DNA of 37,169 nucleotides. Origin: Syntrophus sp. (in: bacteria). GTDB lineage: Bacteria > Desulfobacterota > Syntrophorhabdia > Syntrophorhabdales > Syntrophorhabdaceae. How positions within the stretch are numbered: position 1 is the first letter of the stretch; every line of letters begins with the position of its first letter. Shown here piece after piece: positions 16,199 to 23,710 of the stretch. The notes beneath the pieces were generated by a model that was not told where the DNA came from, did no database searches, and was given only the letters and a program-made list of their open reading frames with translations. The position numbers and the translations under genes are program-made. Location: assembly GCA_013824835.1 (NCBI GenBank), contig PNOM01000022.1:1-37169 (forward strand), in the 5' to 3' direction.

Positions 16199-16540
16199 AT
16201 GTCACAAATCAAGATCAAATCAAAGAAGGATGCGGAACACAGGATAATTCCTGCGTCAGGGGTCTGGGGTGGGGTCACCCCTCATGGTATGATATATTTC
16301 GATGTGGTCCTCGAAAAACCGGAAGCCCCTGCATTGACCATTATCAACCTGAACGAGGCAACAGGGGAGAGGGTGGAAACGGTCCAGGAACCCACAGAGC
16401 CTTTTATAGAGCGCATCCTTATGGCTGGTATCCTCGTAAGGCCCGAGGTTGCCCGGGCAATAGGACACTGGCTGATTGAAAAGGCAGATGAGGCGGATAT
16501 GATCGGGAAAGAAGGCATGCCACCGGGATTTATGCAGTAA
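16199..16540 (+). CDS. Conserved-looking hypothetical protein
   Basis: A 113-residue acidic protein with no signal peptide or membrane segment. A strong ribosome site (GAGGAGG) lies 6 bases before ATG 16199. It contains a likely beta-sheet half (GVWGGVTPHGMIYFDVVLEK then P..ALTIINLNEATGE) and a helical end (RILMAGILVRPEVARAIGHW then LIEKADEADMIG). The pattern of a short sheet followed by a 'pre-A-R-A-I-x-x-W-L' helix is loosely like small DUF3467-type proteins, but I do not claim that family. It is divergent from dacA and appears monocistronic. Confidence 0.7.
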   Translation: MSQIKIKSKKDAEHRIIPASGVWGGVTPHGMIYFDVVLEKPEAPALTIINLNEATGERVETVQEPTEPFIERILMAGILVRPEVARAIGHWLIEKADEADMIGKEGMPPGFMQ

Positions 16541-16604
16541 TTCCAGCGGGCAATCAAGATTGAAAAAAACCCTTTGATACCTGCAGACGATATGGATAAG
16601 AGAT

Positions 16605-17051
16605 TTATTTTGGAGGTTTAATCATAATATTTCTAAGGCCATTATTTTCAAACTCCATTTCATACTTCTCAATAAAAGGCTGTTCTTTATTAAGAAGTTC
16701 TTCCGGAGGCATCTTGGCAACTGGATTATCACCGTATTTTCTGGTTAAGTCACGGCGGGCAAGATTATAAATTAACTTGTCCCAGAAGGTGTAATCGTCA
16801 TAAAGGTGTATCTGTTCGTCTATCTCGGGATCATCTTCAAGCTCTTGAGAGGGATAATATTTCTTTTCTCCTTCGACATAATCTGCATACTGCTCAAGAC
16901 CAAAGTCTTTGGCAAAAGAGAGGACATACTCCTCTATAGAATTGTATTTTTCGTTGGATGATTCTTCTTCCATTGAGTTTACCATCCAGTTGCCGAGATA
17001 GACTGCTTTTATTAATACTTCATATTGTTCTTTGGAAAAGTTAATTTTCAT
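16605..17051 (-). CDS. Hypothetical acidic protein
   Basis: A 148-residue soluble, Glu/Tyr-rich protein, MKINFSKEQYEVLIKAVYLG NWM..., with acidic central stretch ELEDDPEIDEQIHLYDDYTF. No catalytic motif or membrane segment is recognisable. It follows the ParA and membrane-protein genes on the same strand after a 65-base gap, so it may be the third gene of that unit, but there could also be its own promoter in the gap. Function unknown. Confidence 0.7.
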   Translation of the reverse strand: MKINFSKEQYEVLIKAVYLGNWMVNSMEEESSNEKYNSIEEYVLSFAKDFGLEQYADYVEGEKKYYPSQELEDDPEIDEQIHLYDDYTFWDKLIYNLARRDLTRKYGDNPVAKMPPEELLNKEQPFIEKYEMEFENNGLRNIMIKPPK

Positions 17052-17116
17052 AAATACCCCTGCAATGTAGTCTTTTATTTTGTTAAAACTCTGGTTTGTT
17101 TTACTGTCAATAAAAT

Positions 17117-17800
17117 CTATTGATAATCATCCTTGTCTTCACTCAAGAGTTTCCGTATCTCAGCAAGATTGTCTGATATGGTTTTTTGCTGATGGTAGTA
17201 TTCTCCTACACGATATGAAATCTCAACAAGGATTAAAAGAATAAATCCCAGGAAAATTCTTGTTTTGTAAGGTTCCGGAACAGTGAAGGCAACGCATATA
17301 AGGGCAGCGAGCGATAACCAGTAACGGAGCATGCTTTGTTTTTTATTGCCGGCTTGTTTTGTTTCTGCTGTTTCGTCAATCTCTGTGGCATACGTTGGGT
17401 TATACCTGCTTTCATCAATGACTTTATGAATTTCCGGATTGATATCCTTCTGCAGTTCCTGTCTCACCGTGTGTTGCACCAGAGGTTTATTTTCAGGCTG
17501 TTCCACAGGTTTACTATCAGGATGAGCGGGTGTTGTTTTAACGAATAGCGCTTCCTGCTTGACTGCGTGTTGTTTTAACTCAGGCTGTTCTACTGGTTTG
17601 ACCGTCTGTTTTTTAATGGGGGGAATGGGCTGCCCTTTAATCGCTTTGATCGGTGCGGCGTCAAGGCGCTTTACCGGTATTCTCTCAGTACGAGGGGGTG
17701 TCGCTTTAACGGGTCGCTTGTTTTTTGGCCTGCTGTCTTCAGTGGTAGTGTCCTTTATCCAGCTCAGCGTTGTATCTGCTAGCAATATCTTTTTTGCCAT
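17117..17800 (-). CDS. Membrane-anchored Pro/Lys-rich protein, probable partner of ParA
   Basis: A 227-residue protein. Residues 1-150 are disordered, Pro/Lys-rich and include a repeated unit starting KPVEQPE at 68 and 97, each followed by a similar V-K-Q-E / V-R-Q-E stretch. Two adjacent transmembrane segments follow (about 158-174 and 181-197) and then a short coiled-coil tail ending EIRKLLSEDKDDYQ. The start codon lies only 3 bases after the ParA stop, so they are made together. A basic N-terminal stretch could contact ParA or DNA, and the hairpin anchors it in the inner membrane. No known family recognised. Confidence 0.72.
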   Translation of the reverse strand: MAKKILLADTTLSWIKDTTTEDSRPKNKRPVKATPPRTERIPVKRLDAAPIKAIKGQPIPPIKKQTVKPVEQPELKQHAVKQEALFVKTTPAHPDSKPVEQPENKPLVQHTVRQELQKDINPEIHKVIDESRYNPTYATEIDETAETKQAGNKKQSMLRYWLSLAALICVAFTVPEPYKTRIFLGFILLILVEISYRVGEYYHQQKTISDNLAEIRKLLSEDKDDYQ

Positions 17801-17803
17801 TAT

Positions 17804-18553
17804 CTACCCCTTTTTTATGATCTCTTTACACAGTTTCATATAGTCTTCTGCCCCGTAACTCTTCGGGGAATAGTCATAAATGGATTGACCCTGTATGGGT
17901 GCCTCGGCAAGGGCGACGTTGTCTCGTATAAGGGTGTTAAAAACCTTGTCTCCGAAATATCCCTTTATCTTTTCAACTACCTCTTTGTTGAGTCTCTTTC
18001 GTCTATCATACCTCGTGCAGATAATGCCTGATACAGCAAGTTTTTTATTGAGTCTCTTCTGCACTACCTGAACAGTTTCCATAAGTTTTCCTATGCCCTG
18101 TAAAGCCAGATACTCTGTTTGCAGGCAGACAAATATTTCCCGTGCAGTAGTAAGGGCATTCAGAGTTAAAAGTCCTAAGTTTGGAGGGCAGTCGATCAAG
18201 ATATAATCTATGTTTTTTATCTTCTTCAGAGATTCTTTAAGAAGCATTTCTCTCCCTGCTACTGCGGAAAGCTCTATCTCTGCCCCTGAGAGGTCAAGGG
18301 TAGATGGAATTACTTTCATTTTCCCATAGACTTGGATAACCTCATCTATGGTGCCATCCCCTTTGAGCAGTTCATAGATAGTCTTCTTAACTTCGTGGGC
18401 CTGAATTCCTATTGAGTAAGTCAGGTGAGCCTGAGGGTCAAGATCTATGAGCAGTACTTTTTTGCCTAATCGAGAAAGTCCACAACCGATGTTTACTGTT
18501 GAGGTTGTCTTCCCTACCCCGCCTTTTTGATTGATTAGCGCAATTATCCTCAT
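17804..18553 (-). CDS. ParA/Soj-family ATPase, without ParB
   Basis: A 249-residue MinD/ParA ATPase. It starts MRIIALINQKGGVGKTTSTV, with the deviant Walker A motif K-G-G-V-G-K-T-T (10-17). The switch/Walker A' region is LLIDLDPQAHLTYSIG and Walker B is YILIDCPPNLGLL. It is short, with no N-terminal HTH, as in Soj-type chromosomal or cargo-positioning ParAs. ATP-dependent dimers bind DNA non-specifically and move a partner. No ParB or obvious parS is adjacent; a two-helix membrane protein is coupled to it instead. That suggests an orphan ParA positioning a membrane or other cargo, as inference. Confidence 0.9.
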   Translation of the reverse strand: MRIIALINQKGGVGKTTSTVNIGCGLSRLGKKVLLIDLDPQAHLTYSIGIQAHEVKKTIYELLKGDGTIDEVIQVYGKMKVIPSTLDLSGAEIELSAVAGREMLLKESLKKIKNIDYILIDCPPNLGLLTLNALTTAREIFVCLQTEYLALQGIGKLMETVQVVQKRLNKKLAVSGIICTRYDRRKRLNKEVVEKIKGYFGDKVFNTLIRDNVALAEAPIQGQSIYDYSPKSYGAEDYMKLCKEIIKKG

Positions 18554-18861
18554 ACATTCCCCCTGGTAACAATCTTTAATAAGCTGTGCATCATCCGGTA
18601 ACCCTTACTGGCTTTGCCCGCACCTATTGTAACACTTTTGCAGTCAGAATTACATCACTTTTGAATTTGAATTAATAAGGTTTAATCATTCTTAAAGATG
18701 ATCTATCATGTGCGCAATGATTAAATTGAAACCTTATTTGCCATTCCCGTCTTTGAATTTATTTAAAAGATGGAAGGAAATCTGTCAGCGTCACGCCCCG
18801 GGTAACCCTTTATTCCCGCTGAGTATGAAAAAAAGATGTATTGAGGGGCACAACCTGCCTG
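18554..18861. other. Intergenic region with repeats upstream of parA
   Basis: About 308 bases with no gene I would support. It contains two direct repeats of CACTTTTG (18633-18640 and 18656-18663, 23 bases apart) and a large imperfect inverted repeat at 18674-18738. On the minus strand a TACAAT box overlaps the repeat area, so this probably holds the parA promoter and an operator. Confidence 0.4.
18674..18738. repeat. Large interrupted inverted repeat upstream of parA
   Basis: The left arm AATAAGGTTTAATCATT (18674-18690) matches the complement of the right arm (18716-18738) at all 17 positions, apart from a 6-base insertion in the right arm. The loop is 25 bases. It may be an operator, a terminator for the upstream acyltransferase gene, or a centromere-like site. 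Confidence 0.5.
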
Positions 18862-19590
18862 CTAAAACAGCCAGATATGGTCCAGGTCCTCACCCCTTTT
18901 ACCTTCTGTTTTCCTTTCTCGAATAACCTTTGCCGGCATTCCCGCCACGAGCGTACAGGGAGGCACATCCTGGCTTACAAGGGAATGGGATGCAACAATC
19001 GCCTGTTCTCCTACGGTAACACCAGGGAGAATTGTAGCGCCTGAATATATTTTTGCATAATCTTTAATGATTACTCTCTGATATTCCCGGACAATATGAG
19101 AAGATTCCGAGTGGCTATGGGTGAATATCCTTACATCCTCTGCTAAAGCGACATGGTTCCCTATGGTAACCCCGCCCTTTGTATCAATAAATACCCCACG
19201 GTTAAAAAAGACGAAATCACCAACTTCAAGATACCGACCGAAATTGAACCTTACATTCTCCTCTGAGATCAAACCGGCCCCGCATCTTTTAAAGAGATGC
19301 CCGGCAATGAGTCTCCGGAAAGGAATAGAAAAGGGGACAAAAAGACAGAGAGGAAGTTTGTCGAAAGCATCCCACAGAAAATGGAGGTAACGCTGCGCGT
19401 CCGTCATAGGGTTCTCGTGTCCCAGGGGGAGGTAATCACTGTATATTTTGAGCTCTTCCAGCAGTTCCAAGGAATAGGCAGGTCCCTCCAGAAGGCCAAG
19501 TATCTGCCGGGCCCCACGGGCATCAAGACCGGATCTGATGATATCTTCAATTTCTTTCAGTTTCTGATCAAGTATCCTTCCCATTATCAT
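18862..19590 (-). CDS. Left-handed beta-helix acyltransferase (hexapeptide repeat family)
   Basis: A 242-residue protein. An N-terminal helical region (1-95) is followed by the hexapeptide-repeat beta helix (about 105-225): VGDFVFFNRGVFIDTKGGVT IGNHV ... IFTHSHSE ... YSGATILPGVTVGEQAIVAS, and the closing AGMPAKVIRER loop. The H-S-H in the extended loop matches the catalytic His region of maltose/galactoside O-acetyltransferases (LbH-MAT), which move an acetyl group from acetyl-CoA to a sugar hydroxyl. The N-terminal part is longer than in small Maa-type enzymes. The acceptor is unknown. It is divergent from the thioesterase gene. Confidence 0.87.
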   Translation of the reverse strand: MIMGRILDQKLKEIEDIIRSGLDARGARQILGLLEGPAYSLELLEELKIYSDYLPLGHENPMTDAQRYLHFLWDAFDKLPLCLFVPFSIPFRRLIAGHLFKRCGAGLISEENVRFNFGRYLEVGDFVFFNRGVFIDTKGGVTIGNHVALAEDVRIFTHSHSESSHIVREYQRVIIKDYAKIYSGATILPGVTVGEQAIVASHSLVSQDVPPCTLVAGMPAKVIRERKTEGKRGEDLDHIWLF

Positions 19591-19673
19591 GTACCTGTAA
19601 ATTTATCCTGCCATATCCTGTTAAAAAAGTCACTAACTGTTGTCATGCAGGACCTTATCGGTTAAGCTTAGGA

Positions 19674-20204
19674 ATGTCCCGTAAGATGATATTGGAGAAG
19701 GATGGTCCAAAACAGAAAAGCCATACGATTACATGGACATATCAGGCGATAGAACAAAATCAAGCCCAAAGCGGACTTGAATACCTTCTCGCAATAAAGG
19801 AGGGCAGAATCTCTCCCCCGCCTGTTTGGAATCTTATCGGCTGCAGGCTTGCAGAAATTTGTGAGGGACGTGTGACTCTTGAGGTAACCCCCGCAGAATA
19901 TCACTACAACCGTTTTGGCGTGGTACAGGGAGGAATTCTCTGCACGATACTCGATGCATCCATGGCCTGCACCCTCAGTTCCTCTCTCTCTCAGGGAACG
20001 GGCTTCAGTTCACCGGAGCTTAATGTGAACTATTTCCGCCCCGTAAGGGTGGAAACAGGTGTGGTACGCTGTGAGAGCACCATTATTCATAAGGGAAATC
20101 GAATCGCCGTCCTTGAAGGGAAGATTCTCGACAGAGAAGCCAGGCTCTGTGCTCAGTCAATGGCAACCTTTATGATCTTCGCAACCAAGAGAAAGGTTGA
20201 CTAA
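19674..20204 (+). CDS. PaaI-type hotdog thioesterase
   Basis: A 176-residue hotdog-fold protein, with an N-terminal extension of about 45 residues. The core motif is FGVVQGGILCTILDASMACT (about 82-101), with H-x-G-replaced V-Q-G-G and the Asp of the hotdog helix, followed by LNVNYFRPVRVETGVVRCES and V-L-E-G-K-I-L-D. This matches acyl-CoA thioesterases of the PaaI/4HBT family, which hydrolyse acyl- or aryl-CoA in the cytoplasm. The His seen in many PaaI proteins before the GG is Gln here, which occurs in the family. ATG 19674 has AGGA directly abutting, so ATG 19686 is an alternative start. Confidence 0.85.
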   Translation: MSRKMILEKDGPKQKSHTITWTYQAIEQNQAQSGLEYLLAIKEGRISPPPVWNLIGCRLAEICEGRVTLEVTPAEYHYNRFGVVQGGILCTILDASMACTLSSSLSQGTGFSSPELNVNYFRPVRVETGVVRCESTIIHKGNRIAVLEGKILDREARLCAQSMATFMIFATKRKVD

Positions 20205-20327
20205 GCCCCACAGGCGATCAGATTATTTAATCAGGAAACACGGCGGGGACGAAAACCTGTTATATCCCCCGAACCTGATGTTTTCAATATATGTCCTGTG
20301 TCAAGGGTGACCCCAACGCTCAATAGT

Positions 20328-20633
20328 TTACTCAATGTGTGATTTAGCTGTTTTGACAGCGAGGTCTCTATCCTTAGTAAACAACCTCCAGTCCATTCCT
20401 GAAGAGTGAGTACCGGTCTCCTTATCTCGACCTCTACAGTAATACCAGTGCCCAAAACGCTCGACAGTAGAAAACGGATGATCATCTGTGCAGAAGATTC
20501 CGCAAGTATTAATCTCCTCGTAAAATATTGTTTCGTCTGGGGCTTCGTCATAAGACAAGTCATCAGGCAATACGATTTGAGATACATCAAGGCCTTCTGC
20601 TTTCTTCTCATCCAACCAATCCGATATGTTCAT
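20328..20633 (-). CDS. Hypothetical protein
   Basis: A 101-residue acidic protein starting MNISDWLDEKKAEGLDVSQI, with a GGAGG site 9 bases before the ATG. It contains a Cys pair region (INTCGIFCTDDHPFSTVERF), an aromatic stretch GHWYYCRGRDKETG, and ends KTAKSHIE. No known family is recognised and there is no membrane segment. I prefer this frame to the overlapping one because of its ribosome site and amino-acid composition. A hairpin (20655-20681) lies just ahead of the ribosome site in the mRNA leader. Confidence 0.7.
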   Translation of the reverse strand: MNISDWLDEKKAEGLDVSQIVLPDDLSYDEAPDETIFYEEINTCGIFCTDDHPFSTVERFGHWYYCRGRDKETGTHSSGMDWRLFTKDRDLAVKTAKSHIE

Positions 20634-20654
20634 TGGTCCTTTCCTCCTTTCATG

Positions 20655-20681
20655 CCGGTTGATGTTTAGCGCTTCAACCGG
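20655..20681 (-). promoter_or_regulatory. Leader hairpin of the 101-residue gene
   Basis: CCGGTTGA (20655-20662) and TCAACCGG (20674-20681) form a perfect 8-bp stem with an 11-base loop. It lies about 21 bases upstream of the ATG, just before the GGAGG ribosome site, in the 5' leader of the 20328-20633 gene. It may stabilise the mRNA or act as an operator. Confidence 0.4.
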
Positions 20682-20695
20682 TCAGACAGTAATAA

Positions 20696-20720
20696 CCGGG
20701 CACTCTGCCCGGAAATTTTT
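20696..20720 (+). terminator. Hairpin with T-run between two minus-strand genes
   Basis: CCGGGC (20696-20701) and GCCCGG (20707-20712) enclose ACTCT and are followed by AAATTTTT on the plus strand. On the minus strand the tail is weaker (GTTATT). It lies 72 bases past the stop of the small zinc-ribbon gene and may end that transcript, or block plus-strand readthrough from the thioesterase gene. Confidence 0.45.
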
Positions 20721-20791
20721 CCTTGGCGCAATTGTCATGGTCTTTTCTTCCCGGATTCATTCTTATGTCCCTGTTTCCGTGCCTTGCTTCT

Positions 20792-20956
20792 TTATGGCAA
20801 GGTTAAATGGTATTTCTTATTTTCTAATTGATATTCCTTTTTTCCTAATTTATCGCAAAAAATAAGATTACCACACTCGCAAATAAAGCAGTACCCATCG
20901 CCAAAAGTAATATAATGCATAATTTTACGATCGCAACATTGGCAGACTTTTTCCAT
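20792..20956 (-). CDS. Small Cys-rich zinc-ribbon-like protein
   Basis: A 54-residue protein, MEKVCQCCDRKIMHYITFGD G.., with C-x-C-C, then F-I-C-E-C-G-N-L-I-F-C-D-K. These give six Cys in two clusters, a likely zinc ribbon. The start is chosen at ATG 20956, behind a G-rich AAGGGGGC site. An in-frame extension to 21112 lacks such support and reads poorly as protein. No catalytic part is present. It could be a nucleic-acid-binding or metal-handling micro-protein. Confidence 0.6.
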   Translation of the reverse strand: MEKVCQCCDRKIMHYITFGDGYCFICECGNLIFCDKLGKKEYQLENKKYHLTLP

Positions 20957-20985
20957 AATTGCCCCCTTATTCAAAAATACTTGCA

Positions 20986-21024
20986 CTGGTGCTGCTTTTA
21001 TCCAGCACCGACCCCCCGGTCGGT
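20986..21024. repeat. Two adjacent hairpins upstream of the small zinc-ribbon gene
   Basis: GGTGCTG and CAGCACC enclose an 8-base loop (about 20988-21009). Overlapping it is the palindrome ACCGACC-CCCC-GGTCGGT (21007-21024). The pair lies 30-70 bases ahead of the 20956 start on the minus strand, a position fitting an operator or a structured 5' leader. Confidence 0.4.
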
Positions 21025-21341
21025 CATAGCAAGAGTGAAATATAATGCTTTCAGTGGACACCAAAAGATCAATGTGCAAAACGCGTATAAATGCTACTGG
21101 CAGGGTGTTCAACTGTGAACATAACGCTATTACTTCTATTTTAACAATACATCAGGTAATCGCTCGTGTCTGTCGCAGAACCAACAATTATTTTGTAGCA
21201 TTTCTGTGCATGACCGTGTCGTCTATTTTGTTACAAGGAATGGAAATCTATTTACCTCGCACAGCAAGTGCGGGAAGAAGGCTCGCATGCACAGATGAAA
21301 GCGACTCGGCATCAGAGACACGCATACGCTGAAACCCGAAG

Positions 21342-21378
21342 AAAAGGCCGTGCAGCCATTCCGCTGCACGGCCTTTTT
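21342..21378. terminator. Bidirectional terminator after the fused Nfn gene
   Basis: Perfect 14-bp stem: AAAAGGCCGTGCAG (21342-21355) and CTGCACGGCCTTTT (21364-21377), with loop CCATTCCG. There is a T-run on both strands. It lies 50 bases past the Nfn stop on the minus strand and would end the sensor-kinase/Nfn operon. Confidence 0.9.
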
Positions 21379-21427
21379 ACTGAAATTTTAAAAACTTAAC
21401 GGTTTATAGATTACCGTAAGGCCTTTC

Positions 21428-23686
21428 TTACCATTTACCTGTTGTTAAATACTCGTCCATGGCTGCTGCTGCCTTTCTTCCTGCACCCATGGCGAGGATA
21501 ACCGTTGCAGCCCCTGTGACGATGTCTCCTCCTGCAAAAACTCCTTTCCTGCTTGTCTTGCCTGTTTCAGGATCAGCTTCAATATTGCCGGACTTCCTAA
21601 GGCTGAGCCCTTCTGTGTTCTGGGTCAGGATGGGGTTCGGACCCTGGCCGATAGCAACAATAATTACGTTTACATCAATGATATGATTGGAGCCCTTCAT
21701 CTCAACAGGCCTTCTTCTCCCTGATGCATCCGGCTCACCAAGCTCCATTTTCACACATTCGAGCCCTGTTGCCCAGCCATTAGCATCGCCAACAACCCCT
21801 ATAGGGTTCGTGAGGAGCCTGAAGTCGATACCTTCTTCCTGTGCGTGATGCGCTTCCTCAGCCCTTGCCGGCAATTCTGCCATGGAACGGCGATAGACAA
21901 GGTAGACATTTTCTGCCCCGAGCCTCTTCGCAACCCTTGCCGAGTCCATAGCCACGTTGCCGCCGCCGATAACGGCTACCTTGCTGCCTACATGGACCGG
22001 TGTATCATATTCAGGAAAGAGATATGCCTTCATCAGGTTTGCTCTTGTGAGAAACTCATTGGCAGAATAGACGCCATTAAGGTTTTCGCCAGGGATTTCA
22101 AGGAAATAGGGAAGCCCTGCCCCTGTTCCCACAAAGATTGCATCATAACCGTCAGCAAAAAGCTCATCAACCGTTATTGACTGACCAACAATTGTATCAA
22201 CCTTTATCTTTGCGCCAAGCTTTCCAACATAATCAACCTCCCGCTGCACAATGGCCTTGGGAAGACGGAACTCAGGGATACCATAGACAAGGACCCCGCC
22301 TGCCTTATGGAGGGCCTCAAAAACAACCACCTCATGGCCCTTCTTGGACAACTCGCCGGCAACAGTAAGCCCTGCAGGGCCTGCGCCGATGACTGCTACC
22401 TTTTTTCCTGTAGGTTTGGGAATCTCAGGGATACGCACATCTCCAGCCTGAAGCTCATAGTCTGCGGCATAGCGCTCCAGACGGCCGATCGCTATGGACT
22501 CGCCTTTCTTGCCAAGGACGCAGAAGCTTTCGCACTGGGTCTCCTGGGGGCAGACGCGGCCGCACACTGCAGGAAGGGCATTGGTTTCTTTTATGGTATG
22601 AATAGCGCCCATAAAATCGCCTTCTTTAACCTTCTTTATGAACTCAGGGATCTTGACATTGACAGGGCACCCTTCTACGCAGGGCATGTTCTTGCACTGG
22701 AGGCACCGCGCCGCTTCCCGTATCGCATTCTCTCTCGAATAACCGAGGGCAACTTCGTTAAAGTTCTGGATGCGGAGCTTGGGATTCTGCTCAGGCATCT
22801 TTTCCCGTTTCTTTGATTTTTTAAGCAGTTTTGCCTTGGCTTCCAGTTTGCACTGGTGATCCCACATAGCGCGCCTTTCTTCTCTGGTGTACATGCGCTG
22901 ACGGGATACAAGTTCGGGGAAATCAACCTGATGACCGTCAAATTCAGGGCCGTCAACACAGACGAACTTTGTCTCTCCACCGATAGTTGCCCGGCAGCAT
23001 CCGCACATACCGGTGCCATCCACCATAATGGTGTTAAGGCTTACCACGGTCTTGAGGTTATGGGGACGGGTCACCTCGGAAACAGCCTTCATCATGACCA
23101 CCGGCCCGATCCCGATAACAAGGTCAATCTTCCTCCCCTCACTGATCAGCCTTTTCAGCACATCGGTCACAAAGCCGTGGTGACCGTAGGAGCCGTCATC
23201 TGTTGTGGGATAAAGCTCGGTGCTTATTGCCTTCATCTCATCTTCAAGGATCAGCATCTCCTTGCTCCGGGCGCCGATTATGGAGACCACCGTGTTGCCA
23301 GCCTCAAAAAGGGCCTTTGCGATGGGATAGACGGGGGCCACACCTACACCGCCGCCCACGCAGACAACGGTGCCGAATTTCTCTATATGGCTCGCCTTGC
23401 CGAGAGGGCCGACTACATCGAGGATCGTCTGACCTGCTTCGAATTTCTCCATCTTCTGGGTCGAAGAGCCGACTGTCTGGAATATGATGGTAATAAGCCC
23501 CTTTTTCCTGTCAAAGTCCGCAACGGTAAGGGGAATCCTTTCCGCATAGTCATCTGCACGGAGGACAACAAACTGCCCGGGTTTTACCTTCTTTGCTATA
23601 TCAGGAACGTAGAGTTTAAAAAGTGTAATTTGTGGTGCCAGTTGCTGTTTTTCAACAATTTCATTAAGTTTCAATTCTTGCGCCAT
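21428..23686 (-). CDS. Fused NfnAB-type NADH-dependent ferredoxin:NADP+ oxidoreductase / sulfide dehydrogenase-like enzyme
   Basis: A 752-residue fusion. The N-terminal half (1-275) is NfnA/SudB-like: FAD motif R-I-P-L-T-V (50-55), NAD motif VCVGGGVGVAPVYPIAKAL, and a [2Fe-2S] site G-M-C-G-C-C (Cys228/230/231) with Cys243 and D-G-P-E-F-D-G-H. The C-terminal half (about 297-752) is NfnB/SudA- and GltB-like: two [4Fe-4S] sites (Cys328/331/336/340 and 375/379/385/389), FAD loop GAGPAG (434-439) and NADPH loop GGGNVAMDSARVAKRLGA. Separate Nfn subunits confurcate NADH plus reduced ferredoxin to make NADPH. Fusions are known. It lies 25 bases from the sensor kinase and shares its operon. Confidence 0.93.
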   Translation of the reverse strand: MAQELKLNEIVEKQQLAPQITLFKLYVPDIAKKVKPGQFVVLRADDYAERIPLTVADFDRKKGLITIIFQTVGSSTQKMEKFEAGQTILDVVGPLGKASHIEKFGTVVCVGGGVGVAPVYPIAKALFEAGNTVVSIIGARSKEMLILEDEMKAISTELYPTTDDGSYGHHGFVTDVLKRLISEGRKIDLVIGIGPVVMMKAVSEVTRPHNLKTVVSLNTIMVDGTGMCGCCRATIGGETKFVCVDGPEFDGHQVDFPELVSRQRMYTREERRAMWDHQCKLEAKAKLLKKSKKREKMPEQNPKLRIQNFNEVALGYSRENAIREAARCLQCKNMPCVEGCPVNVKIPEFIKKVKEGDFMGAIHTIKETNALPAVCGRVCPQETQCESFCVLGKKGESIAIGRLERYAADYELQAGDVRIPEIPKPTGKKVAVIGAGPAGLTVAGELSKKGHEVVVFEALHKAGGVLVYGIPEFRLPKAIVQREVDYVGKLGAKIKVDTIVGQSITVDELFADGYDAIFVGTGAGLPYFLEIPGENLNGVYSANEFLTRANLMKAYLFPEYDTPVHVGSKVAVIGGGNVAMDSARVAKRLGAENVYLVYRRSMAELPARAEEAHHAQEEGIDFRLLTNPIGVVGDANGWATGLECVKMELGEPDASGRRRPVEMKGSNHIIDVNVIIVAIGQGPNPILTQNTEGLSLRKSGNIEADPETGKTSRKGVFAGGDIVTGAATVILAMGAGRKAAAAMDEYLTTGKW

Positions 23687-23710
23687 AGCTTCTCCTTTTT
23701 CTGATTTGTT

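Larger units (their letters stand above)
20957..21427. other. Non-coding stretch with palindromes
   Basis: Apart from the hairpin cluster at 20986-21024 and the terminator at 21342-21378, I see no supported gene in these 471 bases. There is also a CGCAC-AGCAA-GTGCG mini-hairpin near 21259-21273. A short non-coding transcript ending at the terminator is possible but unproven. Confidence 0.35.

Noticed and set aside
18708-18926. 72-codon plus-strand frame near parA
   Set aside because: No ribosome site, no recognised motif, and it runs into the antisense of the acyltransferase gene.
20231-20611. 126-codon minus-strand frame overlapping the 101-residue hypothetical gene
   Set aside because: The alternative frame at 20328-20633 has a clear GGAGG site and better protein-like composition; this one has neither.
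22856-23704. 282-codon open frame antisense to the fused Nfn gene
   Set aside because: It lies wholly opposite an unmistakable conserved gene, its product (His/Cys/Leu-rich) shows no known motif, and such long antisense frames are usual in codon-biased genes.
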